From a virus: DNA of 32,619 nucleotides. The translations under genes and the position numbers were made by a program. Below the pieces are notes generated by a model. It was not told where the DNA came from, ran no database searches, and saw only the letters and a program-made list of their open reading frames with translations. Below, piece after piece: positions 16,037 to 22,723 of this stretch (the stretch's first letter is position 1; the number at the start of each line of letters is the position of its first letter). Where the stretch lies: positions 1 to 32,619 of the IMG/VR virus record IMGVR_UViG_3300031673_000298, one strand, 5' to 3'.

Positions 16037-16267
16037 TCATTGATTATACGCTTCTTCAAATTTCCATTCGTGCGCCGGATCAGGGACGAACGTCATCGCC
16101 AGCATTCCATTAACCGGCATAGCTGTTTCAGATCCGATTATCTTGCCTTGCTGCATTTTTATCATGAAATTTTCGTTTCGCTTTACAAGCCAACCTCCAA
16201 AGACCTTTAATCTTTGTATTCCCAGTTCTTCGCTTACTTCCCATACTGTTTGCTTTTTTATTTCCAT
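16037..16267 (-). CDS. Small early protein of unknown function
   Basis: The start is the ATG at 16267 preceded by GGAGAAAAAAGACA; the longer frame to 16321 has no such site and overlaps the upstream gene. The 76-residue product is mixed alpha/beta (TVWEVSEELGIQRLKVFGGW then a beta section LVKRNENFMIKM). It overlaps the upstream gene by 10 bases and is followed by the KTSC gene. No cysteine motif, membrane segment or family recognised. Confidence 0.72.
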   Translation of the reverse strand: MEIKKQTVWEVSEELGIQRLKVFGGWLVKRNENFMIKMQQGKIIGSETAMPVNGMLAMTFVPDPAHEWKFEEAYNQ

Positions 16268-16470
16268 TGTCTTTTTTCTCCTTTTTCTATCAATTTCGCG
16301 ATTCGTCGCGATCGAAGCCATGAAACTATTTTAAATAATATTTTATTTATAAAAGCAATTACTGGCGTCAATGCGTTCATGATTGCCACGATAAAATCAT
16401 CCCACGCCTTTTCAAATTCCTGACAATTCTGTCTGTATTCTTCGTATTTATCTTTTTTTTCTTCTTTCAT
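16258..16470 (-). CDS. Small helical, possibly membrane-associated protein
   Basis: A 70-residue protein with a charged N-terminal helix (KEEKKDKYEEYRQNCQEFEK), a hydrophobic middle (residues about 26-50, FIVAIMNALTPVIAFINKIL) and a basic C-terminus with several Arg and Lys. AGAGGTAAC precedes the ATG, which overlaps the previous stop (ATGA). The middle could be a membrane segment or amphipathic helix. Function unknown. Confidence 0.72.
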   Translation of the reverse strand: MKEEKKDKYEEYRQNCQEFEKAWDDFIVAIMNALTPVIAFINKILFKIVSWLRSRRIAKLIEKGEKRQWK

Positions 16471-16655
16471 GTTACCTCTTTTATTATAATATAAATATCC
16501 TGTGCGTCGTCGTATTCTATTTTAAATTTGCCTTCGCATAAATTACATACGTTCCGCCCGATTTTGAAGTTTTGACTATCCTCATCACAATAGGGACAAA
16601 GCATAACATCACTGTATCTCTCGCTTCCGTTATCAAGTAAATCACTTTTTACCAT
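16467..16655 (-). CDS. Small zinc-ribbon protein
   Basis: The ATG at 16655 has GGAGG 8 bases upstream; an in-frame TTG at 16667 lies inside that ribosome binding site and is rejected. The 62-residue product has CPYC near residue 20 and CNLC near 37, a two-knuckle zinc ribbon, followed by a beta strand-rich end (KFKIEYDDAQDIYIIIKEVT). It may bind nucleic acid or a protein partner. It is one of several Cys-pair proteins in this early block. Confidence 0.75.
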   Translation of the reverse strand: MVKSDLLDNGSERYSDVMLCPYCDEDSQNFKIGRNVCNLCEGKFKIEYDDAQDIYIIIKEVT

Positions 16656-16656
16656 T

Positions 16657-16797
16657 TTATCCTCCAATTAAATTCCAGCCGAACATAAATATATTTATAA
16701 ACATTTTCAGGATTAGTCCAGCCATAAAAACCGAAACGATAATCATCAAAGCGATAACAACCATTCCGATTTGCTTCATTAGTTTTGTCTTATTCAT
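16657..16797 (-). CDS. 46-residue membrane peptide
   Basis: The ATG at 16797 overlaps the end of the methyltransferase gene and has AAGGAAGG 6 bases upstream. The product is almost entirely one hydrophobic helix (residues 11-40, including GMVVIALMIIVSVFMAGLIL) with a short basic N-terminus (MNKTKLMKQ). It ends at 16657, right before the next gene's ATG; its last codons GGA GGA carry the downstream ribosome binding site. It would sit in the inner membrane. The coupling on both sides supports a real gene; function unknown. Confidence 0.68.
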   Translation of the reverse strand: MNKTKLMKQIGMVVIALMIIVSVFMAGLILKMFINIFMFGWNLIGG

Positions 16798-18001
16798 TTT
16801 TACCTTCCTTTAAATTTAATTTTTTCGCTTTTTTATTTGTAAACTTTTCCCATCTGTCTATTATAACCTGACAATATACAGGGTCAATTTCCATTCCGTA
16901 ACATATCCTTCCTGTCTTTTCACAAGCTATTAACGTGCTTCCGCTTCCTAAAAATATATCTACAACGGTATCGCCTTTCTCAATAAATTCCATTAAAAAA
17001 AATTCACAAAGTTTAGTGGGTTTTTGTGTTGGGTGTAATCTTTTTTTTGAATCTTCTTTACTTAACCCAAATATTCCTTTCCATAAACATCTCACAATCT
17101 GTCTTTTATGTTTTGCTTTACTCCAACATAATTCAAAGTTACTGCCAAACATTTTGTCATAAGTGGAATTAGGACTAATTCCACCCTCTGTTTTATCCCA
17201 AACAAAAAAACAACCTTCGTTTCTTTTTGGTATTTCCTGTGCATAATAATCAGCTCCCCATAAAAATATCTCTTTGCAATAATCAAAGTCCCTAAATACA
17301 TGTTCCGGTTTGTAGTCTTTTTCATCATTCATAACCTGTTTATATTTATTACCTTTTGCAATTCCCTTCATGTCCGTAAAATCACAATCCAATTTCATTC
17401 CGTATGGCGGGTCAGTAAACACCATATCCGCCTTTTTACCGCCCATTAACCGCTTCACGTTCGCTTCTACCGTGCAATCCCCACAAAGAAGGTAATGCTT
17501 TCCCAACTGAAACATATCACCAATTTTAATATTTGTTTTTCTTGTTTCAGGGATTTCATCGTCAGCTTCCGTCGACTTAATATTCCTGTCTAAAATATCC
17601 TGCAAATCCATATCCGGCATTTTAATATCTAATTTATACATAGACAAATCAACCTTCCCTAATTTTTTTATTTGTTCTGCCAAAATATTCTCTACATAAT
17701 AACCAGCCCGGTCATTATCGGAAATGCTGATCTTTATTCGTTCCGCTTCGTCTTTTGTTTCAATAACCGTTATCCAAACTTTTTCATGCTTCAATTCCTT
17801 TAATGCCTTTAATCTCATGTTTCCGCCGATAGTAATATATTTATTTCCTTCCTTTTCGCAGATTAAAGGTTTGTATAATCCCAAAGTTTGAATTTGCTTT
17901 TTAAGTCGTTCAAGATCCGGCTTCTTAATATCGCGCGGATTATCCTTCCAGTTTTCTATTTCATCGATTTCGACTTCTTTTGATTTATTTATTATTTTCA
18001 T
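16790..18001 (-). CDS. ParB-like domain fused to a DNA methyltransferase
   Basis: A 403-residue protein. Residues 1-100 form a ParB/Srx-like domain (NPRDIKKPDLERLKKQIQTL, then ITIGGNMRLKAL at about 57-67). Residues 158-395 are a DNA methyltransferase with the catalytic DPPYG at 197-201 and the S-adenosylmethionine site FLGSGST at 350-356 followed by GRICYGMEIDPVYC. The order, catalytic motif before cofactor motif, marks the beta class, and DPPY usually means N6-adenine methylation. No restriction nuclease is nearby, so it is probably an orphan protecting phage DNA or marking its own sites. ParB-methyltransferase fusions are common in phages and mobile elements. AAGGGAAGG precedes the ATG. Confidence 0.92.
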   Translation of the reverse strand: MKIINKSKEVEIDEIENWKDNPRDIKKPDLERLKKQIQTLGLYKPLICEKEGNKYITIGGNMRLKALKELKHEKVWITVIETKDEAERIKISISDNDRAGYYVENILAEQIKKLGKVDLSMYKLDIKMPDMDLQDILDRNIKSTEADDEIPETRKTNIKIGDMFQLGKHYLLCGDCTVEANVKRLMGGKKADMVFTDPPYGMKLDCDFTDMKGIAKGNKYKQVMNDEKDYKPEHVFRDFDYCKEIFLWGADYYAQEIPKRNEGCFFVWDKTEGGISPNSTYDKMFGSNFELCWSKAKHKRQIVRCLWKGIFGLSKEDSKKRLHPTQKPTKLCEFFLMEFIEKGDTVVDIFLGSGSTLIACEKTGRICYGMEIDPVYCQVIIDRWEKFTNKKAKKLNLKEGKNE

Positions 18002-18013
18002 TTTTTCCTTCCC

Positions 18014-18307
18014 TTAAAACGGCGGCTTTTCGTCGTCCGTTTCTTCTGGCGGCGCTTCTTCTTTCTTTTTGTTTCTGAATTCATCAGCGTTTGGACACGT
18101 CGAAAAATGCGACGTTAAGATCCTTCGGCTTTCGTAAATGTATTGTCCCTTTTCATTTTTTTCGCCGGTCCATACGATTTGATAAACTTTGTCGACTTCG
18201 ACCGGATGCGCCTTGATTTCGCCTTTAAAGTTTCGTAACTGAACGAAATCAATTTCCTTTCCGCAACCCCTGCATTTTGGCTTTTCCCATTCCGTTTGTT
18301 CTGCCAT
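18014..18307 (-). CDS. Small zinc-ribbon-like protein with acidic tail
   Basis: The ATG at 18307 follows AAAAAGGGGGATAAAAAA; the longer frame to 18406 only overlaps the upstream gene. The 97-residue product has CRGCGKEIDF at residues 12-21, a later Cys near 72 in HFSTCPNADEF, and a Pro/Glu-rich end (EEAPPEETDDEKPPF). The acidic Pro-rich tail ending in Pro-Pro-Phe recalls the tail of SSB proteins that recruit partners; no OB fold was recognised, so this is only a suggestion. Confidence 0.75.
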   Translation of the reverse strand: MAEQTEWEKPKCRGCGKEIDFVQLRNFKGEIKAHPVEVDKVYQIVWTGEKNEKGQYIYESRRILTSHFSTCPNADEFRNKKKEEAPPEETDDEKPPF

Positions 18308-18323
18308 TTTTTTATCCCCCTTT

Positions 18324-18590
18324 TTAAAGTATTGTAAATCCGCAACCTTCAATATAATCGCCCGGATCAACCGGGAAGGCTCGGCAGAAGTCAGGCCGCC
18401 CTTCATAATTTTTGCAATAGGCCTTGCCGTCCTTGAATTCTAAAAATCCGCATTTATCGGTTTTTCTTGCCCGACGTCCTTTCAGTAAAGTTATTATATA
18501 CAATAATATCCGTGTCGTCAATTTCATTCCCTTTAAAAGAAATTTCGTTTGACAGCATTTTCCGCATTGTAAACATTTTCCCAATCTCAT
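18324..18590 (-). CDS. YkgJ-like zinc/iron-chelating cysteine cluster protein
   Basis: An 88-residue protein with eight cysteines: CLQCGKCC (Cys 6, 9, 12, 13) followed by Cys 47, 59, 69 and 83 (KCGFLEFKDGKAYC, FCRAFPVDP, GCGF). The opening C-x2-C-x2-CC and the later 'C.fl....g.C.iy..RP..Cr.fp' series match the YkgJ (UPF0153) family, thought to bind zinc or an iron centre. A hydrophobic patch lies at 25-37. The ATG overlaps the preceding stop (ATGA). Its substrate or role in infection is not evident. Compared with bacterial homologues it is short. Confidence 0.8.
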   Translation of the reverse strand: MRLGKCLQCGKCCQTKFLLKGMKLTTRILLYIITLLKGRRARKTDKCGFLEFKDGKAYCKNYEGRPDFCRAFPVDPGDYIEGCGFTIL

Positions 18591-18934
18591 ATCAGTTTTT
18601 CCTTATGGGATTTTTCCATTGTCACTTTCGCAATAAAACCTTCCCATTGTGGCATTGCGCAAATTTCGCACGTCTTGAATATTCGTTTTTTGCAGCAGCA
18701 ACCCTTGACATAATTTTCCAAAACCATTTTTTCGACCGGCTTTAACATTCGACGCGTCGCGTTGACCCATTTGTAATCGTTTTCGTGTCCGGGTTTCCCT
18801 GCGACGAACAAAGCAGGACAGCAAAGCCGGACGCCGACCTTTCGGTAGCCGTGATGAAGTTCGCCCAGATGATCGGCGTGCCATAAAACTTTATTGATGT
18901 TGTAGATTTTTATTTCGAAGTCGCGCGTGTTCAT
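18587..18934 (-). CDS. Cys-rich early protein of unknown function
   Basis: A 115-residue protein with nine or so Cys and several His. The N-terminal half has KVLWHADHLGELHHGYRKVG and RLCCPALFVAG; the C-terminal half has GCCCKKRIFKTCEICAMP, a tight cluster likely to bind metal. GGTGGAAAA precedes the ATG. It ends in an ATGA overlap with the YkgJ-like gene, so the two metal-binding candidates are translationally coupled and may work together. No family recognised. Confidence 0.75.
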   Translation of the reverse strand: MNTRDFEIKIYNINKVLWHADHLGELHHGYRKVGVRLCCPALFVAGKPGHENDYKWVNATRRMLKPVEKMVLENYVKGCCCKKRIFKTCEICAMPQWEGFIAKVTMEKSHKEKLI

Positions 18935-18945
18935 TTTTCCACCTT

Positions 18946-19158
18946 CTATTCAGCCTGTCTTACGCAAAAATATAATAATTCCGGGACCGTTAAAGCCGGT
19001 ATTGTTTTCGCGTCCTTGATCCATACCCAAGTTTCAAAATTTCCAGCGTCATTTCGAAAAGTTTCGACGAAATTAACGTCGAATGTAGTCCCCTTCGGCA
19101 TTGTCTCATTTTTTTCAGTTGTCCTGTATCTGATTTCGACTATCGTTTTAAATTTCAT
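18946..19158 (-). CDS. Small early protein of unknown function
   Basis: A 70-residue beta-rich protein (TIVEIRYRTTEKNETMP, TFDVNFVETFRNDAGNFETW) whose ATG overlaps the preceding stop (ATGA). The C-terminus is TVPELLYFCVRQAE. There is no metal motif or membrane segment. It lies between two Cys-motif proteins in the same coupled string of genes. No family recognised. Confidence 0.72.
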   Translation of the reverse strand: MKFKTIVEIRYRTTEKNETMPKGTTFDVNFVETFRNDAGNFETWVWIKDAKTIPALTVPELLYFCVRQAE

Positions 19159-19733
19159 TTTTCACCTTCCTTTGACGCCTTCGCTATCGCGATCAATTCT
19201 GCGTCTATTTGTTCTTTTTCATAAATATTTGCCTTCCCGATTCTGTTATAAAAATCATCGCGACATTTTAAATGAATTTTTATCGTAGTATATTCGTCAG
19301 GCAATTTTATTTTTTCGTCGTTGCCGCAGGAAACACAGTCGTCCTTCGGCGCGCCGACGTTGATTGTCATTTGACAAAGAACGCCCAGATCGATTTTTTT
19401 GCCGCAAATTCCGCATAAAACCGTCGCCACATTGCGCTTGCTTGCGTTACTTGTGACCGGGTCGATAGCTGCAGGGCCTTTTTGCGGCCTGAATTCGATT
19501 GTAAAGTCGCTGTCGGCGTCGACGACGTCTCCGTCTAATACGTCAAGGCCGGATAAGATCAGCCCGGTAATATTTTCCGCGATGATCTTTTTCCACTTCG
19601 CAAAATTCCGAAAGCGTTCATATACGCAGGCCCGGTAAGATCGGCCACCCTTTTTGTCCTTAAAAAAAATATACCAAAAAAATCCGCCGTCCCTTGCTGC
19701 TTGCTTTTCGATTTTCAAAATTTCAGCTGTCAT
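19155..19733 (-). CDS. Early protein with C-terminal zinc-binding region
   Basis: The ATG at 19733 overlaps the preceding stop (ATGA) and is chosen over 19796, giving 192 residues. The N-terminal half is alpha/beta (MTAEILKIEKQAARDGGFFW then YIFFKDKKGGRSYRACVYER). The second half has LCGICGKKIDLG near residue 110, CVSCGNDEKI near 140 and a further Cys in IHLKCRDDF, a probable four-Cys zinc site. The C-terminus is helical and charged. It belongs to the string of small early genes. Function unknown. Confidence 0.75.
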   Translation of the reverse strand: MTAEILKIEKQAARDGGFFWYIFFKDKKGGRSYRACVYERFRNFAKWKKIIAENITGLILSGLDVLDGDVVDADSDFTIEFRPQKGPAAIDPVTSNASKRNVATVLCGICGKKIDLGVLCQMTINVGAPKDDCVSCGNDEKIKLPDEYTTIKIHLKCRDDFYNRIGKANIYEKEQIDAELIAIAKASKEGEK

Positions 19734-19951
19734 TCCCCACCTCCCGCCTTTCGGACTATAGATAAGATTTCTTGTTCTGGTAATAAATTCTTCCAACTCG
19801 GGTGTTTAATATTTTCTTTTAATTTCATTATCCCCTTCTCAATCTCATCAACAGCTTGTCGACGGCCTATTTTAATACCTTCATCAATCCACTCTTGAAC
19901 TATATCTTTTTTCTTTTTTGCATAAGTTTTATCCATTTCTTTGTAGTCCAT
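19730..19951 (-). CDS. Small helical early protein of unknown function
   Basis: A 73-residue charged protein, predicted largely helical (MDKTYAKKKKDIVQEWIDEG, VDEIEKGIMKLKENIKHPSW). GGAGACCTAAA precedes the ATG at 19951 and the stop overlaps the next start (ATGA). No motif, cysteine cluster or membrane segment is present. It is coupled to the zinc-binding gene downstream and follows the MazG-like gene. No family recognised. Confidence 0.72.
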   Translation of the reverse strand: MDYKEMDKTYAKKKKDIVQEWIDEGIKIGRRQAVDEIEKGIMKLKENIKHPSWKNLLPEQEILSIVRKAGGGE

Positions 19952-19963
19952 TTTAGGTCTCCT

Positions 19964-20236
19964 TTATTTCAATTTTTCACAAATCATCATACAAATATTT
20001 GCCACGTCTATAAGTTCTTTCTTTACATTTTCTTTTACTTTTTCGTCTATCTTCCAAATCCTAAATAATGGAATACAACTCGCATATTCTTTTACTTCTT
20101 CATTAAACTTTTGCGTTAAAAATTCTAACGAACAATCATCTTTTTCCCAACCTTTTTTCCCTTTCCTTGTGTCGTGCTTCCTCAAAATTCTTTCCATATC
20201 CTGTGCAAATCTTTTTACCGCTGGTCTTATTCTCAT
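19964..20236 (-). CDS. MazG-like nucleotide pyrophosphohydrolase
   Basis: A 90-residue all-helical protein with the two halves of the MazG-type active site: ExxE in FNEEVKEYA (near residue 47) and ExxD in KKELIDVANICMMICEKL (near residue 75), separated by about 23 residues, within the usual range. These acidic residues bind magnesium in enzymes that hydrolyse nucleoside triphosphates to monophosphates. Phage versions are thought to adjust nucleotide pools or blunt stress signals such as ppGpp. AAAGGAGAAATGAA precedes the ATG. It is near the minimum size for the fold, so it likely works as a dimer. Confidence 0.78.
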   Translation of the reverse strand: MRIRPAVKRFAQDMERILRKHDTRKGKKGWEKDDCSLEFLTQKFNEEVKEYASCIPLFRIWKIDEKVKENVKKELIDVANICMMICEKLK

Positions 20237-20237
20237 T

Positions 20238-20429
20238 TCATTTCTCCTTTGTCGCCTTCAAACAGGTGGAACATTTTAATAACCTTTGCTGATTACGATA
20301 TTCTTCATAGTCAAGTTTGATTTTAAAAGCAATACATTCAACAGCATCGCTATCAGGATGAATAAGTTCAACATATTTACATTGCTTATAATTTTTATTG
20401 TCGCAATACTTCCCTTTCGGTATGCTCAT
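20238..20429 (-). CDS. Small Cys-motif protein
   Basis: A 63-residue basic protein with Cys at about 9, 17, 32, 53 and 56: KYCDNKNYKQCKYVEL, VECIAFKIKL and LKCSTCLKATKEK. Spacing suggests a small zinc-bound fold. The ATG overlaps the previous stop (ATGA) and GGTGGAAAA precedes it. The sequence pattern (first Cys pair, then central beta strand, then CxxC) is like small phage zinc proteins, but no family is assigned. Confidence 0.72.
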   Translation of the reverse strand: MSIPKGKYCDNKNYKQCKYVELIHPDSDAVECIAFKIKLDYEEYRNQQRLLKCSTCLKATKEK

Positions 20430-20698
20430 TTTTCCACCTTTAACTTTTTTCTGATTTCATCACAAGCAAAATCATAACCTTGATTAAAGTCATTATCTTC
20501 ATGAGTGCAATCACATTCTACTTTGTCTATTATCCCTATCACCCTTTCCCGTTCATCGGCTCTTGCTTCATATTCTATTTCTTCAATCCCCTCTTTAACC
20601 GTATCCCAATTTGTATGTTCAAAATTTAATTCCAACAATCTATAATTTTCCTTTCTTCTCTTTTCAAACTCCCCTTTATCTGCTTCTTTATCGCTCAT
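20426..20698 (-). CDS. Small charged early protein of unknown function
   Basis: A 90-residue acidic protein, mainly helical (EFEKRRKENYRLLELNFEH, ADERERVIGIIDKVE), with a CDCTHED segment near residue 63 and a C-terminal FACDEIRKKLKVEK. AAGGGGGTGTAAG precedes the ATG. It lies in the coupled early block and its stop overlaps the next start. The 'RADERERVIGII' element is frequent in small phage proteins, without known function. Confidence 0.72.
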   Translation of the reverse strand: MSDKEADKGEFEKRRKENYRLLELNFEHTNWDTVKEGIEEIEYEARADERERVIGIIDKVECDCTHEDNDFNQGYDFACDEIRKKLKVEK

Positions 20699-20699
20699 C

Positions 20700-20885
20700 T
20701 TACACCCCCTTAACTATTTTTAGGATTTCTGCACCTTCTATTTGCCTACTTCCACAACCATAGTATCCCACTTGTTCAGTTAAATATTTTTCTATTTCTG
20801 GCAATTCCACATCAAAAGTTTTATAATCTTTACTTGATTTACCATCAGGGTCAAGATACATTCCTTTCACAATTATTCTTAACAT
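20700..20885 (-). CDS. Small early protein of unknown function
   Basis: A 61-residue protein (MLRIIVKGMYLDPDGKSS...). It opens with a beta strand, has a helix near KTFDVELPEIEKYLTEQVG and ends with EGAEILKIVKGV. An AAGGGAG ribosome binding site precedes the ATG. It follows a 97-base spacer after the 49-residue gene. No recognisable domain. Confidence 0.7.
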   Translation of the reverse strand: MLRIIVKGMYLDPDGKSSKDYKTFDVELPEIEKYLTEQVGYYGCGSRQIEGAEILKIVKGV

Positions 20886-20982
20886 TTTACACTCCCTTGT
20901 CCGCTATTTTCTTTCTCCAGCGTGGCGGACTATTTGTAAAACTGCTTTTACATAATCATACGCCTGTCAAGGGCTAATTTGC
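20886..20982 (-). other. Non-coding spacer with a GC-rich inverted repeat
   Basis: No open frame was supported here. GTCCGC at 20900-20905 and GCGGAC at 20925-20930 form a perfect 6-bp inverted repeat with a 19-base loop, just before the next gene's ribosome binding site. A TTGACA box lies at 20970-20965 (minus) but no -10 element is found at a proper distance, so a promoter is not called. It may be a weak attenuator or an mRNA processing site. Confidence 0.3.
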
Positions 20983-21132
20983 TTACTTCACTGTCTTTGT
21001 TGCGACTTGAACCTGTAAGACGTGTGCTAAATTTAATGCTGACTGTGTAAACCGCAATGCATCTTCTGACTTCACTTCCTTTGTAATCCTTCCTGCCAAC
21101 AGTTCTATTGCCTTTTCAATTGTCTGTTCCAT
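20983..21132 (-). CDS. 49-residue helical protein
   Basis: The ATG at 21132 has a near-perfect ribosome binding site, GGAGGT, 10 bases upstream, the best in this stretch. The product (MEQTIEKAIELLAGRITKEV, then SEDALRFTQSALNLAHVLQV) is two helices, amphipathic, without Cys. Such 'LLA.ri....S.dAl.fsqaALNlAh' peptides are common small phage proteins, role unknown. It lies downstream of the helicase loader gene. Between it and the loader (21133-21251) only a possible 10-codon frame and spacer are seen. Confidence 0.7.
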   Translation of the reverse strand: MEQTIEKAIELLAGRITKEVKSEDALRFTQSALNLAHVLQVQVATKTVK

Positions 21133-21251
21133 TTGGGTTTTACCTCCATTATTGGTATATCTATAGCCCTTGACCAGACGATAGTTATAGTTTTTGAATA
21201 TCTTTAATTACTTTCATTTCATTTACTCCCCTCGCCTATTCGGCTGATTGT
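21133..21251 (-). other. Spacer downstream of the helicase loader gene
   Basis: This stretch is AT-rich and has no gene of useful length. A GGGGAG site precedes ATGAAATGA, and the second ATG there opens only a 10-codon frame. No terminator hairpin with a U-run was found. It may be the remnant of a lost small gene. Confidence 0.3.
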
Positions 21252-21965
21252 TTACCCTTTTAGGTCAGGGAAAAAATCGCCCTGATCCTGTATGTGAATT
21301 AAACTGCATATCCTTTCGATCCGGCTTGCGATCGGCGCGCCGTAAATCCGGGCAACGGAAGGATCATCGCTTCCCGGAAGGGACGACAAAGCATAATTCG
21401 ATGAAACGACAAGCTGGATTTCCCTTTCGTAAGCCGTATTGTAAAAAGTGTAAAGCGCTTCGATCATCTTGTCTTCGACGTTGACCTTCGCTATATCGTC
21501 AATAAAAATTGCGTCAGCGTCCTTTAAAATATTTTTAACGGCTTCCTTTGGGTTTTCCTTCCAGCCGTAAGATCCGACGGCTGCGCCCTGCAATTCGAAT
21601 TTCAGCTGTGCTTCCTTGTAGGTTTTTATCCGTTTAAATCCTTTTTCGAATTGATATTCATAAAACGCCGAAAGCAAGTGCGTCTTGCCTAAATCGACGT
21701 TGCCGTAAATGAAAAAGGATTTATCCCTGTTTTTCAAAAGCGACTGCCGGGCGACCTTCATTGATTGATTTTTTTCCTGATAATTTTCCAGCGTGCAGTC
21801 CCGAAACTTTTCGCCGAAAACTTGCGCCTTGATATTCCTGCGGACGCATTTACAGGGTTCGCTATAATAATAATCGCCCTTTTTAAAAACCTTCCAGCCC
21901 GACCCGTCACAAAGATTGCACGTGTTCGGATTAAACTTCTTTAATAGGTTGTTTTTTTGCGACAT
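21252..21965 (-). CDS. DnaC-like helicase loader ATPase
   Basis: A 237-residue AAA+ ATPase. The N-terminus has two Cys pairs (CNLC at 16-19, CKC at 38-40), a zinc-ribbon leader common in phage DnaC/DnaI loaders. Walker A is GNVDLGKTH at 88-96, Walker B is DAIFIDDI at 151-158, and a sensor-like asparagine lies in LVVSSNY. Such proteins place the host DnaB helicase at the phage origin. It follows the initiator gene, overlapping it by 35 bases, with GGAAGGGAG upstream of its ATG. No phage replicative helicase or polymerase is present, so host enzymes are presumably recruited. Confidence 0.9.
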   Translation of the reverse strand: MSQKNNLLKKFNPNTCNLCDGSGWKVFKKGDYYYSEPCKCVRRNIKAQVFGEKFRDCTLENYQEKNQSMKVARQSLLKNRDKSFFIYGNVDLGKTHLLSAFYEYQFEKGFKRIKTYKEAQLKFELQGAAVGSYGWKENPKEAVKNILKDADAIFIDDIAKVNVEDKMIEALYTFYNTAYEREIQLVVSSNYALSSLPGSDDPSVARIYGAPIASRIERICSLIHIQDQGDFFPDLKG

Positions 21966-22713
21966 AGTTCAAACTCCCTTCCCGTTTTTGCAGGGAATTA
22001 TGACCCTTCGCTTCTATCTTTTTCTGGATTGTCAGGCACGTAAACTTTTCGCGTAAAGTTCCCATTGACAAAATATTCCCTTTCCAAAATTGATGTCGGC
22101 AGGCCCATAAGAGAAGCGCCCGGATTTCGTCCCTGCTACGCTTGTTGCGTTCGACCATAAGCCGGACAACGTCGGCCCATTGACGGACGTTCGCGTCGGT
22201 TATCGTTGCGCCGGGATCGTTTATTTTGATCTCCGTCCTTAATAATTCGGCCAATTCCAAATCGTCCGGGTTTATTATCTTTTCTTTTGTTATATTGTCT
22301 ATTGTAGGTTCAATTTTTGCACTGGTCCCGTGCAGATTTTGAACAGGAGACGGGTCTAAATTTTGGACTGGTAGCATTAAAAGATCGAAGCTTTGCGGCT
22401 GATCTATTTGTTCAATATTCAGCTTATAATAAATCTTTTCTTCGCCGGGATTGCCTTCAACCCTTTTAAAAATCATTTCCTTTTTAACAAGATTTTTTAA
22501 ACCTGAAATAATCGTCCCTTTCGATAATCCAGTCCCTTTAATGAATTGCGATATGCTGATCCAGTCTTCTTGTTTTCGGAATCCGATTGTTTTCCTTAAA
22601 ATAAAATTTAGCAAAACAGTTTCGGACGGACTGACTTCTTTCAGCCAGCCGTTAAAATATTCGTTCGGGACTGCGACAAAATTATTGCTGGGTCTTGATA
22701 ATGGTTTTCTCAT
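21931..22713 (-). CDS. Replication initiator (lambda O-like)
   Basis: A 260-residue protein. Residues about 10-100 (FVAVPNEYFNGWLKEVSPSE, then a winged helix with WISISQFIKGTGLSKGTIIS and LVKKEMIFKR) resemble the O/RepL-type N-terminal DNA-binding domain. A linker of about 50 residues follows, rich in repeated PVQNL elements, then a helical C-terminal domain (LAELLRTEIKINDPG, WADVVRLMVERNKRSRDEIR). This mirrors lambda O: DNA-binding domain, linker encoding the iterons, partner domain. It precedes the DnaC-like loader as O precedes P. The initiator would open the origin and recruit loader plus helicase. Confidence 0.85.
   Translation of the reverse strand: MRKPLSRPSNNFVAVPNEYFNGWLKEVSPSETVLLNFILRKTIGFRKQEDWISISQFIKGTGLSKGTIISGLKNLVKKEMIFKRVEGNPGEEKIYYKLNIEQIDQPQSFDLLMLPVQNLDPSPVQNLHGTSAKIEPTIDNITKEKIINPDDLELAELLRTEIKINDPGATITDANVRQWADVVRLMVERNKRSRDEIRALLLWACRHQFWKGNILSMGTLREKFTCLTIQKKIEAKGHNSLQKREGSLNYVAKKQPIKEV
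22265..22371 (-). other. Candidate replication origin: three iterons and an AT-rich stretch inside the initiator gene
   Basis: The minus strand carries three imperfect 19-base repeats at 22371-22353, 22347-22329 and 22325-22307, starting 24 and 22 bases apart. Their consensus is CCWGTNCAAAAWYTRNACS, with 12 of 19 positions invariant. An A-rich, AT-rich stretch follows (22306-22265). The layout, iterons then AT-rich DNA inside the initiator linker, matches the lambda origin. Confidence 0.6.
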
Positions 22714-22723
22714 GTTATCCCCT

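Noticed and set aside
20941-20970. TTGACA on the minus strand at 20970-20965 as a promoter for the small early genes
   Set aside because: No -10-like hexamer 15-19 bp away; only a weak TACAAA much further on.
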